A stretch of 64,000 nt of DNA from Symbiodinium natans. Taxonomy: Eukaryota; Sar; Dinophyceae; Suessiales; Symbiodiniaceae. Within the stretch, counting starts at the first letter, position 1; each line of letters begins with the position of its first letter. Positions 33,279-44,966 of this stretch are shown one piece after another. Made by a program: the position numbers and the translations under genes. Location of the stretch: the NCBI GenBank assembly GCA_905221605.1, contig CAJNDS010002397.1:126001-190000 (forward strand), written 5' to 3'. The notes under the pieces are model-generated. The model saw only the letters and a list, made by a program, of their open reading frames with translations, searched no databases and was not told the origin of the DNA.

Positions 33279-34817
33279 ATGTTGTTCGCAGGCACGTGCT
33301 GCATCGAGGGCCAGTCTTCAGACACCGACCAGATGAGTTGTTTACAGACAAGACATGCGAAGAGCAGATCAGCAGAGGATGCTGCCAGCAACACCGCGGC
33401 AGAACCCCAATCGAGCAAAAAGCCTGCAGATGCGGATGTCAACTCTGCTGAAAGCATGCAGCGCACGAATGGATGGACAGACCAAGCGCACCATCATTCA
33501 GGATTTCGAGAAGGAGCACCTCATTCCCGTCATCACGTTCCAGATCATACAGTCGTAGTGCATCATTGGTTTGTTGATGATGATAAGTTCCCTGACCATC
33601 ATACTGGGTCGCATCAGCATCCGCATTCTCAGCACCATAACCGCAATCATCATTCTCGAACGGAAGCTCCATGGTGGGCTGATGACACCGTCCATCATTC
33701 ACGGCATTCTCCAACCGTGTGGCCAGACACACCGGGATGGACTACGTATACACCGACGTGGACCGATCCGTGGACTACAACCCCACCATGGACAGACCAT
33801 CACAACAATCCACCTTGGTGGCACAGCCACCACCAGCCCCATCATCATTGGACAACCACTACGTATTGGGACGACTGGCCTTTCACCACCCAAACCCCAT
33901 ATTATCCACCCGGCACTACTGACCAAGCGCAAACAACGTCTCAGTCAACATCTACGCCACCCGTCACGACAGCTGCATCAGGATACACATCATCTACTCC
34001 ACCTGATGACACAACCCCGAGTGTGCCAAGCACCTCTTCAGCAGCTGAACCTACAACATCCAAGCTTGAAACAACAACTGTAACAGATCTAACAGAGCTG
34101 TCGACAACTTCGACAACCGCAGCTTCAACCTCCTCATCCAGCACGGCAACGACAGCAGGTCCGACTAGCCCAACTAGTGCAAGTACGACTGGTACTTCAG
34201 TTACTGCAGCTCCTTCGAGCACTACTCCGCATGCGTCTTCGAGCACAGCAAGCTCAGCCGGAACCACGACGGAAGCTGCAGCTCCAGCTTCATCTTCAAC
34301 AATTGGTCAGACAACGACCACCGGTGTACCAACCACGCAGCAAACTTCTTCGTCGAAGTCTTTGATGCCCTCGACATCATCAACAGTGTCGACCACGGCT
34401 CCAACAAGCACCACTACTCTCCCAGCCAAGACGACTGCAACACCTACTTCAACCACCATAGAAACAGTCAGCGCAACCTCAACTTCAGCTGCTGGGACCA
34501 CCCAAAAGCCTAGCAGCACAGGAATGTCAACATCAACTCCGCCTGTGACAACAAGTGTTACAACGAGCGCAGTGGAAACGACCACATCTACCACTGTGCT
34601 TGACACGACACACCTTTCCACAACCAATGCAGCAACAACTGCAACAACAACGACGACGACAACAACAGCAGCAGACACAACCACTACTCCAGGCACTACT
34701 GCAGGAACAACGGCATCAACAGCTGCAGCAACTTCTGGCCCGATGTCGAGCACCCAATCACCAACATCGGTGACAACCACCACTGCGAGCCCGACAACCA
34801 GCCCGTCGGAGGCTTAG
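33279..34817 (+). CDS. His/Trp-rich and Thr/Ser-rich (mucin-like) coding block
   Basis: An uninterrupted plus-strand frame of about 510 codons. The first ~75 residues are mixed and polar. Residues ~75-230 are very rich in His, Trp, Pro and Asp (HHHWTTTTYWDDWPF, TPTWTDPWTTTPPWTDHHN). From ~235 to the end Thr and Ser dominate (SSTATTAGPTSPTSASTTG), the composition of an O-glycosylated, extended extracellular domain. The in-frame ATG at 33279 follows an in-frame stop at 33267. However, TTGTTCGCAG|G at 33282-33292 is a good splice acceptor, so the true start may be an upstream exon. The TAG at 34815-34817 is preceded directly by GGAG|GC, which could be a GC splice donor, allowing continuation into the tyrosinase-like exons 280 bp downstream. 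Secreted or wall-associated location is inferred from composition only. Confidence 0.65.
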   Translation: MLFAGTCCIEGQSSDTDQMSCLQTRHAKSRSAEDAASNTAAEPQSSKKPADADVNSAESMQRTNGWTDQAHHHSGFREGAPHSRHHVPDHTVVVHHWFVDDDKFPDHHTGSHQHPHSQHHNRNHHSRTEAPWWADDTVHHSRHSPTVWPDTPGWTTYTPTWTDPWTTTPPWTDHHNNPPWWHSHHQPHHHWTTTTYWDDWPFTTQTPYYPPGTTDQAQTTSQSTSTPPVTTAASGYTSSTPPDDTTPSVPSTSSAAEPTTSKLETTTVTDLTELSTTSTTAASTSSSSTATTAGPTSPTSASTTGTSVTAAPSSTTPHASSSTASSAGTTTEAAAPASSSTIGQTTTTGVPTTQQTSSSKSLMPSTSSTVSTTAPTSTTTLPAKTTATPTSTTIETVSATSTSAAGTTQKPSSTGMSTSTPPVTTSVTTSAVETTTSTTVLDTTHLSTTNAATTATTTTTTTTAADTTTTPGTTAGTTASTAAATSGPMSSTQSPTSVTTTTASPTTSPSEA

Positions 34818-35089
34818 AGAACTGAAGGACTGCCACTTGATCGCTGCATCAGAAAGATGTAAGCACTGGCAAACAAAAGCCTTCTCAGATTTTACATATG
34901 ATGCTTAGGGAACACATCTTGAAATGGTCCGCCCCAAGGGCAACTACCTCACCGACAGGTGCAAGCGACCTACGAGTGACTTTACGACTTGTGTGTGATT
35001 CTTCAGTTTTTGTCGTTAAGAGAGCTGACAACTCATACCCCTGTGGCTGCAGGTTTCGTTATTTCATTTCATTCATGCCGCCTTAGATG

Positions 35090-38000
35090 CTGTGCGAGTT
35101 TGTGCCAACCTGCCATCCGAGACACATCCTCCTGACATGTCCAACAAGCACTGCCGTCCTCTTGATGCTGCTGGAAACCCGATGGGTCTGCACATCCGTG
35201 TGCGGAAGGAGGCGCGAAGTTCCGACATGTCGGGCGACCATAGGGAGGGGCAGGGAGAGCATGCCGTCTTGCAGCGATCGATGAAAGACCGGGCATCAGG
35301 TACACAACATCAATGAAGATGAATGGGTGCTATTCCGAGATGGGATGCAAGCTTTGAAGGTCAGGTACACGCAAGACCCGTGCCTTGCTTGCATCCGAGG
35401 TGATGTGCATAAAGATTTGCTGCGCATTCATGTACGTTGAATGCCTTCCCTCTCTCCTTAAGGTCTTCATTTCAATGTCCAACGAATCATGGCTTCTGCA
35501 ATGACTTTCGTGACTACCCGCAGACTTGGGAGTCCTTCATCTCCCTGCATCCGCGGCTACACGATGAAGCCAATGACTTTCTGGTGGCCCACAGAAAGTT
35601 TGTCTACGACATGGAGACAGTACTCCAGAATCTAACTGGAAGTTGTGAGCTCTTCATCCCCTACTTCCAGTCTTTTGCCTTTTCTGTCGATCCAATGTCT
35701 GCCCCTGTTTGGTCAGCGAATCGCTTGGGAAGCCTCCCGTCTTGGTGGGAAACACGTGACTGCGAGTATGGTTTCTTCAACGATCCAGCTTGGTGCGTGG
35801 ACGATGGACTTGCGCAAGGCCAGGCCACAGAGTAGTTTGATGTAGTTGGTTTCAATGTCGACCTTGGGCTGTGTCGCACAAGCAGCTTGTTTCGAAGGCC
35901 GGGCTAGCAGAGCATAATTGACGAATCCATAAATTCACATCGGTTTCCAGCCGTCAGGATGGACATCACCAGTTGCCGGTGCTGCGCAATGCGGCGGATG
36001 CATTGCACGAGTCTTGGATCATCATCTCCAATTTTTCTGACTTTGCTTCGTGCCCACTTGGCTGTTACCCTGACAGGTCTCTGTCTCCCCAATGCGAAGG
36101 ATGCTGCTGTTTACTGTTGCCTGATGCTGCAGTGCCTCTCTGCCCTAGCGTGAGACAAGACACTTCCCGCTCAGGGAGCATGCAGGGTGCGTACAAGGGC
36201 ACATACCCGTTTGGCGTCCGAGATTCGACAGCCACTTCGAAGCGCAGCCTCTAAAGGTGCGCGGCAAACCCGGTCAAAAGGCCTCTGGGAAGAACTCCAA
36301 GGGCTCAACCGGCTATTTGCCTGTGGTACATTGACCCCGTTGCAACGAACCAAAACGGCATCATTCCAGGCCGCCCAAGAAAGGCACTCAAGCAAGAAGC
36401 AGCCGGATGTAGTAGCACCAGCCTTAGTCGTCATACGAAATGCTCTGAGCTTGCGCGATTGGAGCGAAATAGCACGGTCATACGCAAACTATCGTATATT
36501 TTGTTCTGCACGCCGTGACCTGCGCTGAGAAGACATGTCTTACCCGAAGAAACGGTGGTTTGCAGATTGCATAGTAAGTTGCCGAGGAAATCCCCGCGGC
36601 GTGACCACCAGCATTGGTGTGAACATGGCCCAGGCTGGGCCACAATATGTACTGTGTGCTACTCTTGAACATGTAAAGACTGTGTGCTGAGGGGTATGTG
36701 GGTATGCGGGTATGATTGTATGATCTAAGCCTAAGTTCTGTGCCTTTCTCACCATATGGGCTCCTTTAGGTCCCCAAATAAGCAAGGTTTAGGGTTCGGG
36801 GTTTAAGGTCTAAAGGTGTCAAGATTGGTAGGTATGTGTGGTATTACCCCCTGCCCCCAACCAGCTTTCAACCATTTGTGGGTAGATGCCCGTGATCGCT
36901 TGGAGGGTCGGTCGACTCCTTTACGATTCCAGGCTTCCAGATCTTCCGGGAATCCTGAATCTTGAAACTCGGATGCGCCCCACAATGTTGAAGCTCAGCC
37001 ATTCAAGATTCAAGGGTCTGCCCGAAACCCAGGCTCCAGCCATAGCAAAACATGGAGGGAATACCTTATTTCCAAACCTGTTGCCTGACTGACATGATTT
37101 ACATGTCAGGAAACCGAGAGAATCGATCATCATCTGCCAATATAATATAGAGGGTCTCCTATCGAAGCATCAAGCTCATCAACATACGAAGGGAGAAGAA
37201 TGTTCACGTTTGCAAATATGGAGGAACCTTTTTCAAATGCACAGGGAATAGAGGAGGGTTTTCATCACTCAACTAGGGGAAATACAGGTTGTTCCAGAGG
37301 AAGCAAAGGACTTCCCATAGAAATGGAGGTCCTCCTATCAATACCTAGAAGTTCTCCTAGAGGAAACGCAGCTGCTGAAGTTCAAATAGAGGGTTTTCTC
37401 TCAAATTGGGGACCAGAGGTTGTTCCAAAGGAACTGGAGGGTTTCCTATCAATTGTGGGGTTTCCCTGAACGTCCGGATCTTCTATTGAACAAATCTCGG
37501 GGACATGTTGCTTGTAGGAGTTGTAGTCCACCCACACATCACAGACACAAAGCAAATCCCGTTCCACATCTTCGTTGTACCCCGCAATCATGAGATGTAC
37601 GCACTTCGGTTTATCGAGATCGTTTAAAGGCGGTTCTTTCAGCAAGCCAGAATCACAGCCACATGCGCACATGAAATCATGCACTACCTCGGTTTGCAGG
37701 TTTTGTCTGAGTGCATGGGTATAGTTTAGTGCTCTGCAACTGCCGACAAAAACAAGGGAATGCCTAAGCCCTTAGGGTTTGTGGGAAGAGTAATTGGAAT
37801 GGGTATAGTAGAAGGCAGCTTTCAGCACTACAAGACACAGGGGTACAACCTTCAGCCTTCCAATCGTCCAAACACAATAAACACATCTGCAGCCTACAGG
37901 GGTACAGCCATCAATGCCAAACCAAGGCCCGAAACGCTAACAGCGGGGGGGCTTAGCTGTACGTATAGCGGTACAAATATATACAAAATTTACATATACA

Positions 38001-39152
38001 TATCTAGAGGTGCCGTTGCTAGGGTTGTGCCATCATGCTGTGAGCACAAGCCGGGGAAGCTGCCATGTGTGCAGCAGCCGTAAAAACACAGCACAACGCC
38101 AAACACGACAGTGGCCGAAGCAAAGACCCATCCTGTCCAGACTTTGCCATGCTTGCTAGTTGCAACACCAGCACTAGCCGCAGCAACAAGTTGCACTAGG
38201 GCATGGTGCTGGCACAGCAGTCCAGCAACATCATGTGTGCTTGCTGCAACAGCTCTTCTTGAGCATGCGAAAAGAGACGCATGAAGACATACGAGCAAAG
38301 GCTCTGATGTTACAAGCTTTGTGTGCTGCATGCGGAGTAAGCACCTGTCAGACTGCTCATTGCTCACTTTGATGTTTTTCAGTCAGGTTATCTCTGGAAT
38401 GCGATCTCCTTCCCGGCAAACGCTGGAGGAACAGTGGCAAACAAGCAATGTTTTTTGCTCTCTCGTTTGCCTCTTCGTTTGTGCTTTTGTTTGCTTTCGC
38501 TTCCTCCCAGAACGGTCGCAAGGCGCATAACAGAACACTTGATTTTGTTTCAAGGCATTCACAGCTTGGCTCGATCCCATTCACGGTTTGCTGCATGCAA
38601 CCTGGCTTGAGTTCCCCAAGTGTCGAAAGCTGATTATAGCTGATTAAGATTTGCCCTGCTGTGGTTTCAGCTTTGGTTTCATATGTGTGGGCAATACGCA
38701 AGGTCATCATCGGTGGCATAATGGCATTTATTCAAGATGCGCCAGCAGATCCGGCATTCTTTCTCCATCACTCCAATGTAGAATGGGCGTTCCATTGGTG
38801 GCAAGTCAACAATGTTCTTCGCACGGACATCCTGACTGCGGACACCTTCAACTGCGCTACATGCGGACAGTCCATGGCTGGGTATGGTGAAGCCCGGGCA
38901 GAGTGGATGGGAAGCGGTTACGATGCAGTCCACCAGTGCATCATGATCCCCAAAACAGATCCTGTGGCGTGTATTGCCTATGAGCCGTTTAGCAATGCGC
39001 AGCCAGGGCCAGGAGGTTTTGCAGGACTTTTGTCTCCTAACTTGGGATCAGCTGTGTCACGATCGGCTTCGGATTGCAATCTCCTCATTGCCAAGATGGA
39101 GATGGGCCAGTGTCCGCCGAATGTGCTGCAGGACGTTGCCAGGACTTGCTGA
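35090..39152 (+). CDS. Tyrosinase-type copper oxidase, multi-exon (model incomplete)
   Basis: Tyrosinases use two copper ions, each held by three His, to hydroxylate or oxidise phenols. Visible pieces: RVRKEAR near 35193-35213; NEDEWVLFRDGMQALK near 35311-35358, matching the 'W..F..A...LK' helix; the CuA exon about 35463-35818 with TWESFISLHPRLHDEANDFL, AHRKFVYDMETVL and CELFIPYFQ (family pattern H..AH..F..WHR then LPYWDW); exon 35958-36076 (QLPVLRNAADALHESW); and the CuB terminal exon 38703-39152 with VIIGGIMAF and DPAFFLHHSNVEWAFHWWQ, then a Cys-containing tail ending at a TGA. The exon with the first CuB ligands (usual HN.VH just before IIGG) was not found between 36077 and 38702. Trp before the CuA His is replaced by Ala (AHR). 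Substrate is unknown. The Thr-rich block upstream may be part of the same protein. Confidence 0.72.
36077..38702 (+). other. Long intronic region of the tyrosinase-like gene
   Basis: No strong exon is seen. A candidate is 36183-36243 (GAYKGTYPFGVRDS), preceded by ATGCAG|G. The missing CuB-ligand exon should lie here. The degenerate repeat at 37140-37470 also falls inside. Confidence 0.4.
37140..37470 (+). repeat. Degenerate AGAGG-GTTNTCC repeat
   Basis: About eight loosely spaced copies of a module such as ATAGAGGGTTTTCTCTC, CAGAGGTTGTTCCAAAGG, GGAGGTCCTCCTATC, ACTGGAGGGTTTCCTATC, spaced 25-45 bp. Each contains a small (A/G)GAGG...TCC(T) half-palindrome. Confidence 0.6.
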
Positions 39153-40253
39153 GACGAAACTGAAATTTCATGCTCGCCTTGGATGCTTCGGTCATCATGT
39201 GGCACTTCAGGTCAGGGCATTGGTCGGCTTAGCTTAATTGTTGCGTCTGGAGAAGACGTGGCGAAGTGTATCTGTCTGTCTGCGATCCACAGGAAGCCTC
39301 TTTGATTCTAAGCCATTGACCAGGAAATCAACAGCAAGTTCTGGGCAACAGTTCTTTCAACGAGATAGGCTAAACATCAAGGGTTGTGGCGTAGTGGAGG
39401 CAAAGTCCCGGGTCAAATGGCCACACCCAGGACGCTTTGCGAAAGAAGATGCAAACTTGGTATGGAATGCGGTAGCTTTCAGAATTGTCGCATCCTCACA
39501 TGTTCCTAGCAGGGACCACCCCAAGTGCTCACTCCGATGCCCCAATTCAAAAGCAAGGAGTGTCCACATCAGACCAGAGCGAAAGCATGCGAAAGCCAAA
39601 GATGTTTGAAGGATCTTTGAATCACCTTCTCAACGAACGTGCCGTTCCAAGTTCTTGACCTTAAATGCGGAATACCTTGTCATGAGCCCGAACCCTTAAG
39701 GAAGCATGCGCTGCTTTTCTCGCGGTGATTCCTGTCGTGTTTGCCTTTTTCTCCACGTCTCTAGCTATCGCAACAGATGTGAGTAGTATCAACCTTTGGT
39801 TGTCCAGTGACATGTGTAGTTGCATAGGGGCCTTGTAGTGATACGTCGGGGTTCTAAGGGATGTCAAGACAATCCCTAATGTTGCTTCTCTGCTCAAAGA
39901 CCTCGGGACGACGTCGTGCCAGCAGATAACCAAGAACTGTTGCCAATACAGAAGAGACAAAGACCTATCCGCTGACTGTGAAACTCCGGTATAGGCTGCC
40001 GCTACGTCCTTTCTCTTTGAATGCGGTGAATTCACCACAGAACACTACTAGAGTCATGTATGGGACAAGTCTGTTCTCTGTCAACTCTTTTGATTCGACA
40101 GCAGATCTGGCAGTGATACCTCAAGGCATAGCACCAAAATTCGTGTCCTTTCCGTCAATCACCAAAGACGACATACCAGCCTTGTAAAGATTTGGTTTGC
40201 GGTCGAGGGCTGCTTGTGCTCCAGTTCTGTCCCCCCACGGCTTGTGGTGTCCT
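39153..40253. other. Unassigned intergenic or intronic DNA
   Basis: No recognised motif. Plus-strand open stretches near 39238-39609 and 39978-40187 are protein-like in parts but have no family assignment. Confidence 0.3.
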
Positions 40254-40608
40254 TGGCATGTTGAATGGCCGTTTCAGGACCTTCCGCTTCAACAAGGAGG
40301 TTTTCACCACCGCATGTCGTGCTTTTCCCGAGTCTGGACGCGGATCCATGGATGCTGGATGCATTGCTCAGATGGAGCAGCAATGTGCTGACGCCTTCCG
40401 TCAAGCATCTAAGCGCGACGACCCTTTCAAGGTTGATAGTGTCCTTTGTGTGTCTGCGCATCGGGATCTGCCCCCACTTAACAAGCCAAGCAAGGTCGCA
40501 AGCGAGATCGAGTCGGACGATTCAACTGCTCCTCATGGCGACCCAGATAATGAGGTCGAGCGTATTAGTGGCATGAAGTGCTCTGAGGCCGTCAAACTGT
40601 GCTCATGA
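40254..40608 (+). CDS. Candidate exon(s), unknown protein
   Basis: An open plus-strand stretch with a soluble, helix-like composition (GRFRTFRFNKEVFTTACRAF, QMEQQCADAFRQASKRDDPF) that ends at a TGA at 40606-40608. AG|G acceptor-like sites occur inside it, so part may be intron. Other frames are also open in the same place, so the frame choice is uncertain. No family recognised. Confidence 0.3.
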
Positions 40609-41344
40609 GCCAGAACTTCTTGGGTCTTGTTGCTCTGTCCGAGCACCTGCTCACAACCAGGCGCAGCACGGGCAGTTTTAATTATGGAGTTTTAAAAATC
40701 TCGCCGCATGAAAAAGTGCACTTCCGCACAGTTGAGGGATAGGACAGCGCTGCAGAAAGCATAGCGGCACAGCGTGTGCTTACGCTGTCCAGCATGTCGG
40801 CAGCTTCGGCTCAACGAGCTCAAGACGCGAAGACTTCTGAGATGAAGCCGACGATCTTTTTGTCAGCTAGCAGTGCTGGTTTTTGAGTTCACGCAACCTT
40901 ACACCGTCCGCAACAGCCACGTTCGACACGCTCCGTGGAATGCTAAAGCATGTCGAGGAGGAGGAGGGTCCGAGCTTGCGCCGCCGCCTCGTACACGTTT
41001 GCTTCACGACTGTGTTGTTTTAGTTGTTTTCTTTAATTGTTTTTGCGTTTTGGCACAGAGGTTCTCGGCAGAGAGCCAGAAGAGCCAAGGACTTCAGAGC
41101 TGCGAAGCACACATCACGCACGCACATGACGCGCATGGTACCAGAATTCAAGCGCTTGAAGGAGGCTTTGTCCTTCAAGGAATCGCATTCACCAGATGTG
41201 CTGGAGGTCCTGGGCCCGCTTTGCTTCCTGCCAGTCGCTTTGAAGTGGCCAACCACTGCATCACCCATGGGTCTGACTGGGAGGTGCGACCTTGGTCTCA
41301 AGACCCAAATACGCCAAAATCCTGACGTCAACCCGTAACTAGTC
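40609..41344 (+). other. Unassigned DNA with a possible exon near 41130-41310
   Basis: The frame reading IQALEGGFVLQGIAFTRCAG and FEVANHCITHGSDWEVRPW looks coding but has no recognisable domain. Confidence 0.3.
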
Positions 41345-41593
41345 TTGGCCACTTTGAAAGGTTACGACCATGGATGGATTCAGCGTGTGCTTGAAGAGTC
41401 TTTCAGAGGTGGATCTACTGTTTCCGCACATCTGATCGGATGCAAGCCGCATATCTGGCAGTGCATCATTGCCCGCCAAGAAGTGGCGCTGTGCCCTGGC
41501 CCTGCCGCTTTCTACAGCCAGAAACATGGGACATGGCATGACTATCCTGAGTTCACATTCATGAAAGTTGTGATATGTAGCCCAGTGAGACTT
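41345..41593 (+). CDS. Candidate exon, unknown protein
   Basis: Open frame of about 83 codons containing KGYDHGWIQRVLEESFRGGS, AHLIGCKPHIWQCIIARQEV and HGTWHDYPEFTFMK, with a natural globular composition. I do not recognise the family. It lies 40 bp after the preceding candidate and both are on the + strand, so they may belong to one gene. Confidence 0.35.
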
Positions 41594-42602
41594 TAATGCG
41601 AAGCCTCGCAGCTAACCATCACACATCATCAGCGTGAGCCTGCGCAGCAGTCCGTAGCAGCACGACAAAGAGTGACCAGCCATAAGATTTTAGCCAGCTT
41701 CTGCACCGCCTACCGCCTGATGCAGCCTGTTGGTAGAGGGTTGAGAAGGCTGTAGCCAGGGCTTATCCTTGTCTTCGCCATGAGAATCCAGGAGGCAAGT
41801 TGCAATCTTTTTTTTCTTAGCGCCCCAATCCACCCCCCGCCCTCACCCCTTGCCAACCCGCCTGTTCACCGAGCAGGTGCGGTGAAGCTTTCCGCCTGCC
41901 TTCCTTGAGGCGCACCTTTTAGGACCAGTTTTTGGAGCGCATTCTGCACTTTGCAGCCACTACTGATGGCCAAATCAATGATGGCCCCATGTGCGCGTCA
42001 TTCGGGTGTTGGTCCTGCGGTTGGACCCAAGTTACTCTTGAAGTTTCATGTGCCCCAGATGCAGGCGCCATGTCGTCTGCCAGCTGGCAGCTCAAAGCCA
42101 TGGTTCTGTCTGGCATACCTTTCCATGAGGTCCCGGGCGTCCGAGAGGCAATGTACGACTGACAGTCGATGGTTTCACCCACGGCATGAAAGGTCGCTTC
42201 ATAGGCCCACGACATCTCATGAAAAAAACACTTGTGATCTTAGCTTTCTCACCTTGGCTGCGCCTCAGGTCGAGAGCCCAAGCCGCGGCGTCCGTCTGAA
42301 GACCGGAGGCAGTGGGCTCTGTTGTTTCATTCGAGTTCTGCTACGAATTCTGTTTTTGTTTAGGATTTCTGCAACCCAAAAATGCAGGGAGCCGAAGGAG
42401 CCCAAGGAGTCTCGGGAGCCGCGGCCGCCGAAGGCGGGGAGTCGATGTCAGTCGGAGGTTGTTGGGGGGATGTGGGGGGATGATTCGCCAGCAGTCAGGG
42501 GAGTAGTCCAGCTTTTGTGGCGTTTGCATGTGCTGGGTGTACAAAGGAGAAGCGGGAGTCCAGCCGGACTGACGCGCCAACCTTGGTTCACGGAACTGGT
42601 GT

Positions 42603-42650
42603 CGAGTGAGCAGCAGTGAGCAGCAGTGAGCAGAAGTGAGCAGCAAAAGA
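42603..42650 (+). repeat. GAGCAGCAGT microsatellite-like repeat
   Basis: Four degenerate 10-bp units of GTGAGCAGCA. Confidence 0.8.
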
Positions 42651-44913
42651 TCTTGCAACAATTTGGTGGCCAGGGCCGTGGTGAGCGGGATCGCGGCTGG
42701 CAGCCCAGACAGGAATGATGGGAGCACTTCGGAAGTGCCACTTCCTGGCGTGTCCCACTCGTACCCTGTGACCCGTGCATTTGGGCCTTTAAGTCGTGAT
42801 GCAGAGCCTTGCAGTGGGTATGAGGGTTGCTGCGTGAAGCTTTTGGTTTGTTTTGCCTTCGTGCACCGTTCGCATGGCAGCCCGACACACTCGTTACAAC
42901 TGTGTGAGGAGGGGAATCTTGAAAGCTGAACTAGGGAACTTCTCGTTCTCCGTCAATCTCGGTCTAAGCCCCCTTCATGACAGAAAAGCGATGGACTCAG
43001 TGTGGAGGAGAAGAGTAAATTCAGAAGAAAGTAGCAACATCAGAAACGACCTTCATGCAACGAAGTACGAACAAAGTGCGGAAGAGCACAAAGAAGAACA
43101 CGTGCTATAAGAAAGATAGTCTAGACAATGCACGTGTGCAACATTGTTTTGTACTCGCTTTCATGCTTCTGGTCCATCTGGTGGATCCGGGAGTGCATAG
43201 TGACATAGTGCCTGCACATTGTTCTGTCATCAGGTTTTTATACAGATGCGCATTCTTCTAGCTTTTGCAGCTGGTTTTTGCGAGCCACAGCAGCTGCTGT
43301 AGACATGTTTCTGATGTCAGCAACTCATGAGGCGACCGAGACAGAGACCGCGAAAGCAGCTGGGCTGAATGTGCATTGTGATCAGCCCTGTGCAGCATCC
43401 TGAAACCCTGCTAAAGTTCTGTTCTGCGGTATATGATGGATTAGCTTGGCCAGTGCTGACTGTGGAAAGTTATTCGTTGAAGCAGACCCTGCGAGAGACT
43501 CAAGCATGCTCAAGCCTGCTGCAATCTGACGTAATGTGCGCCATGGTGACAGTTCTGCTTTTTGTCAGGAGATCGCGAGCGGCGACATCGTGGAGAGGCC
43601 CAAGAGCAATAACTCTCGGCTTTCCCCAGTGTGAGAGGGTGTGAGAGGGATGCTGCTTTGCTTTCAAGCAGAGATGCCTTCCCTGATTTGTCAATTCTGG
43701 CTCGATTTGACTTGCCTTTCCGGCGTTGCTGCTTTTGGCGAGTGGTTGGTGGTGAATACGCATCGGCAAGCAACTGTAGGTAAGGTTGTTGCGCTGCGCG
43801 GTAACTGTGAATCTGTTGTTGATGCCAACTATGGACGGTGCTTCACGGGGTGTTCATCCCATGTAGCAAGCAACTTTATTAATGCAAAAGGTATAGAACA
43901 TGGCAACACCCGCGAACCTCGAGGGTGCAGGAGTCTGACAAGGGTCTCTTTGGTCCGCGACAACACAGTTCAGTTTTCTACATGATGTGCCCCGTCGCTG
44001 CCACACCGCGTCCTCAAGCTCCAGCCTGTGTACTCCTAGCTTTGAGATTTCGCGCCGGGGACATACACCCGCTCTGAATGCCAGCCACCAGTCCTCGGTC
44101 GGGCTCACATTTGCCATTATTCCCGCAATGGCCTTCTTCTCTTATCCATCCCCGACAGTCGATCGCTTATCAATCTGCACTTCATGTTTGGGAGCGTTGC
44201 CTTCATTCTTCACGCTGCCATCATCTTCCATGGTGTGCTTCTCCCCCTGGAACCGCCGTTCCACGATCGCAATCAACATATGATGGCGTAGGTTTGCAGC
44301 ACCATGGGAGCCCCTGACCAAGTCCTTGAAACATGAGTGCTGATGCTATACCTCGGCTGCGTCTGGCTCTGGTAGCCTGGGTTCTCCCCCCCCCAAGCGC
44401 AGCAATGACTCTCAGCTTCACAGTTTGCTTCCATGTCCCGCTTTCTTGGTGCAAGTTGCAGCTTGGCTTGGCCCTCTATCAACCTGGGTTGGGCGGGAGG
44501 CTGATTTTGGTTTAGGTTGTTTTGTGCTGAGTCGAAACCTGGCCATGCTTGCGGTAGTTCTCCGCTACCGCTTGGTCTCCTGCAAGCATGTAGACGAGCG
44601 GCTTGGCCTGCTTCAGTGGACTTTTCGGCCCTGGCTGGCTTCTGTCTATGACCTCTGCCGCCCACTTCGCACAAACTACGGTATTTCGCCGACAGACTGC
44701 CCATTATCAAGTCGCTGGTGTTCCGCTTCTCTCCCGCGCACTGCCATACCAGCTGGTTCCACTTGGCTTTCCTCTCTTCACAAAGAGTTCAGAAGTCCGA
44801 GCGCTTGGCGTGCCGATCTCTCTGAAGCGCTTGTAGCTGCATGTCTCAGTCCCCGCTTTGTCACGCAGGTAGCTTTCTACGACCTGCGTTCTCGTCCACT
44901 TCGAATTCCCTTT

Positions 44914-44966
44914 GGCAAAGGCCCTTTGGCAAAGGCCCTTTGGCAAAGGCCCTTTGGCAAAGGCCC
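44914..44966 (+). repeat. 15-bp tandem repeat CTTTGGCAAAGGCCC
   Basis: About 3.5 perfect copies. The unit contains the inverted repeat TTTGGCAAA(GG) and CTTTGGCAAAG is itself palindromic apart from its centre, so a hairpin is possible. Confidence 0.9.
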
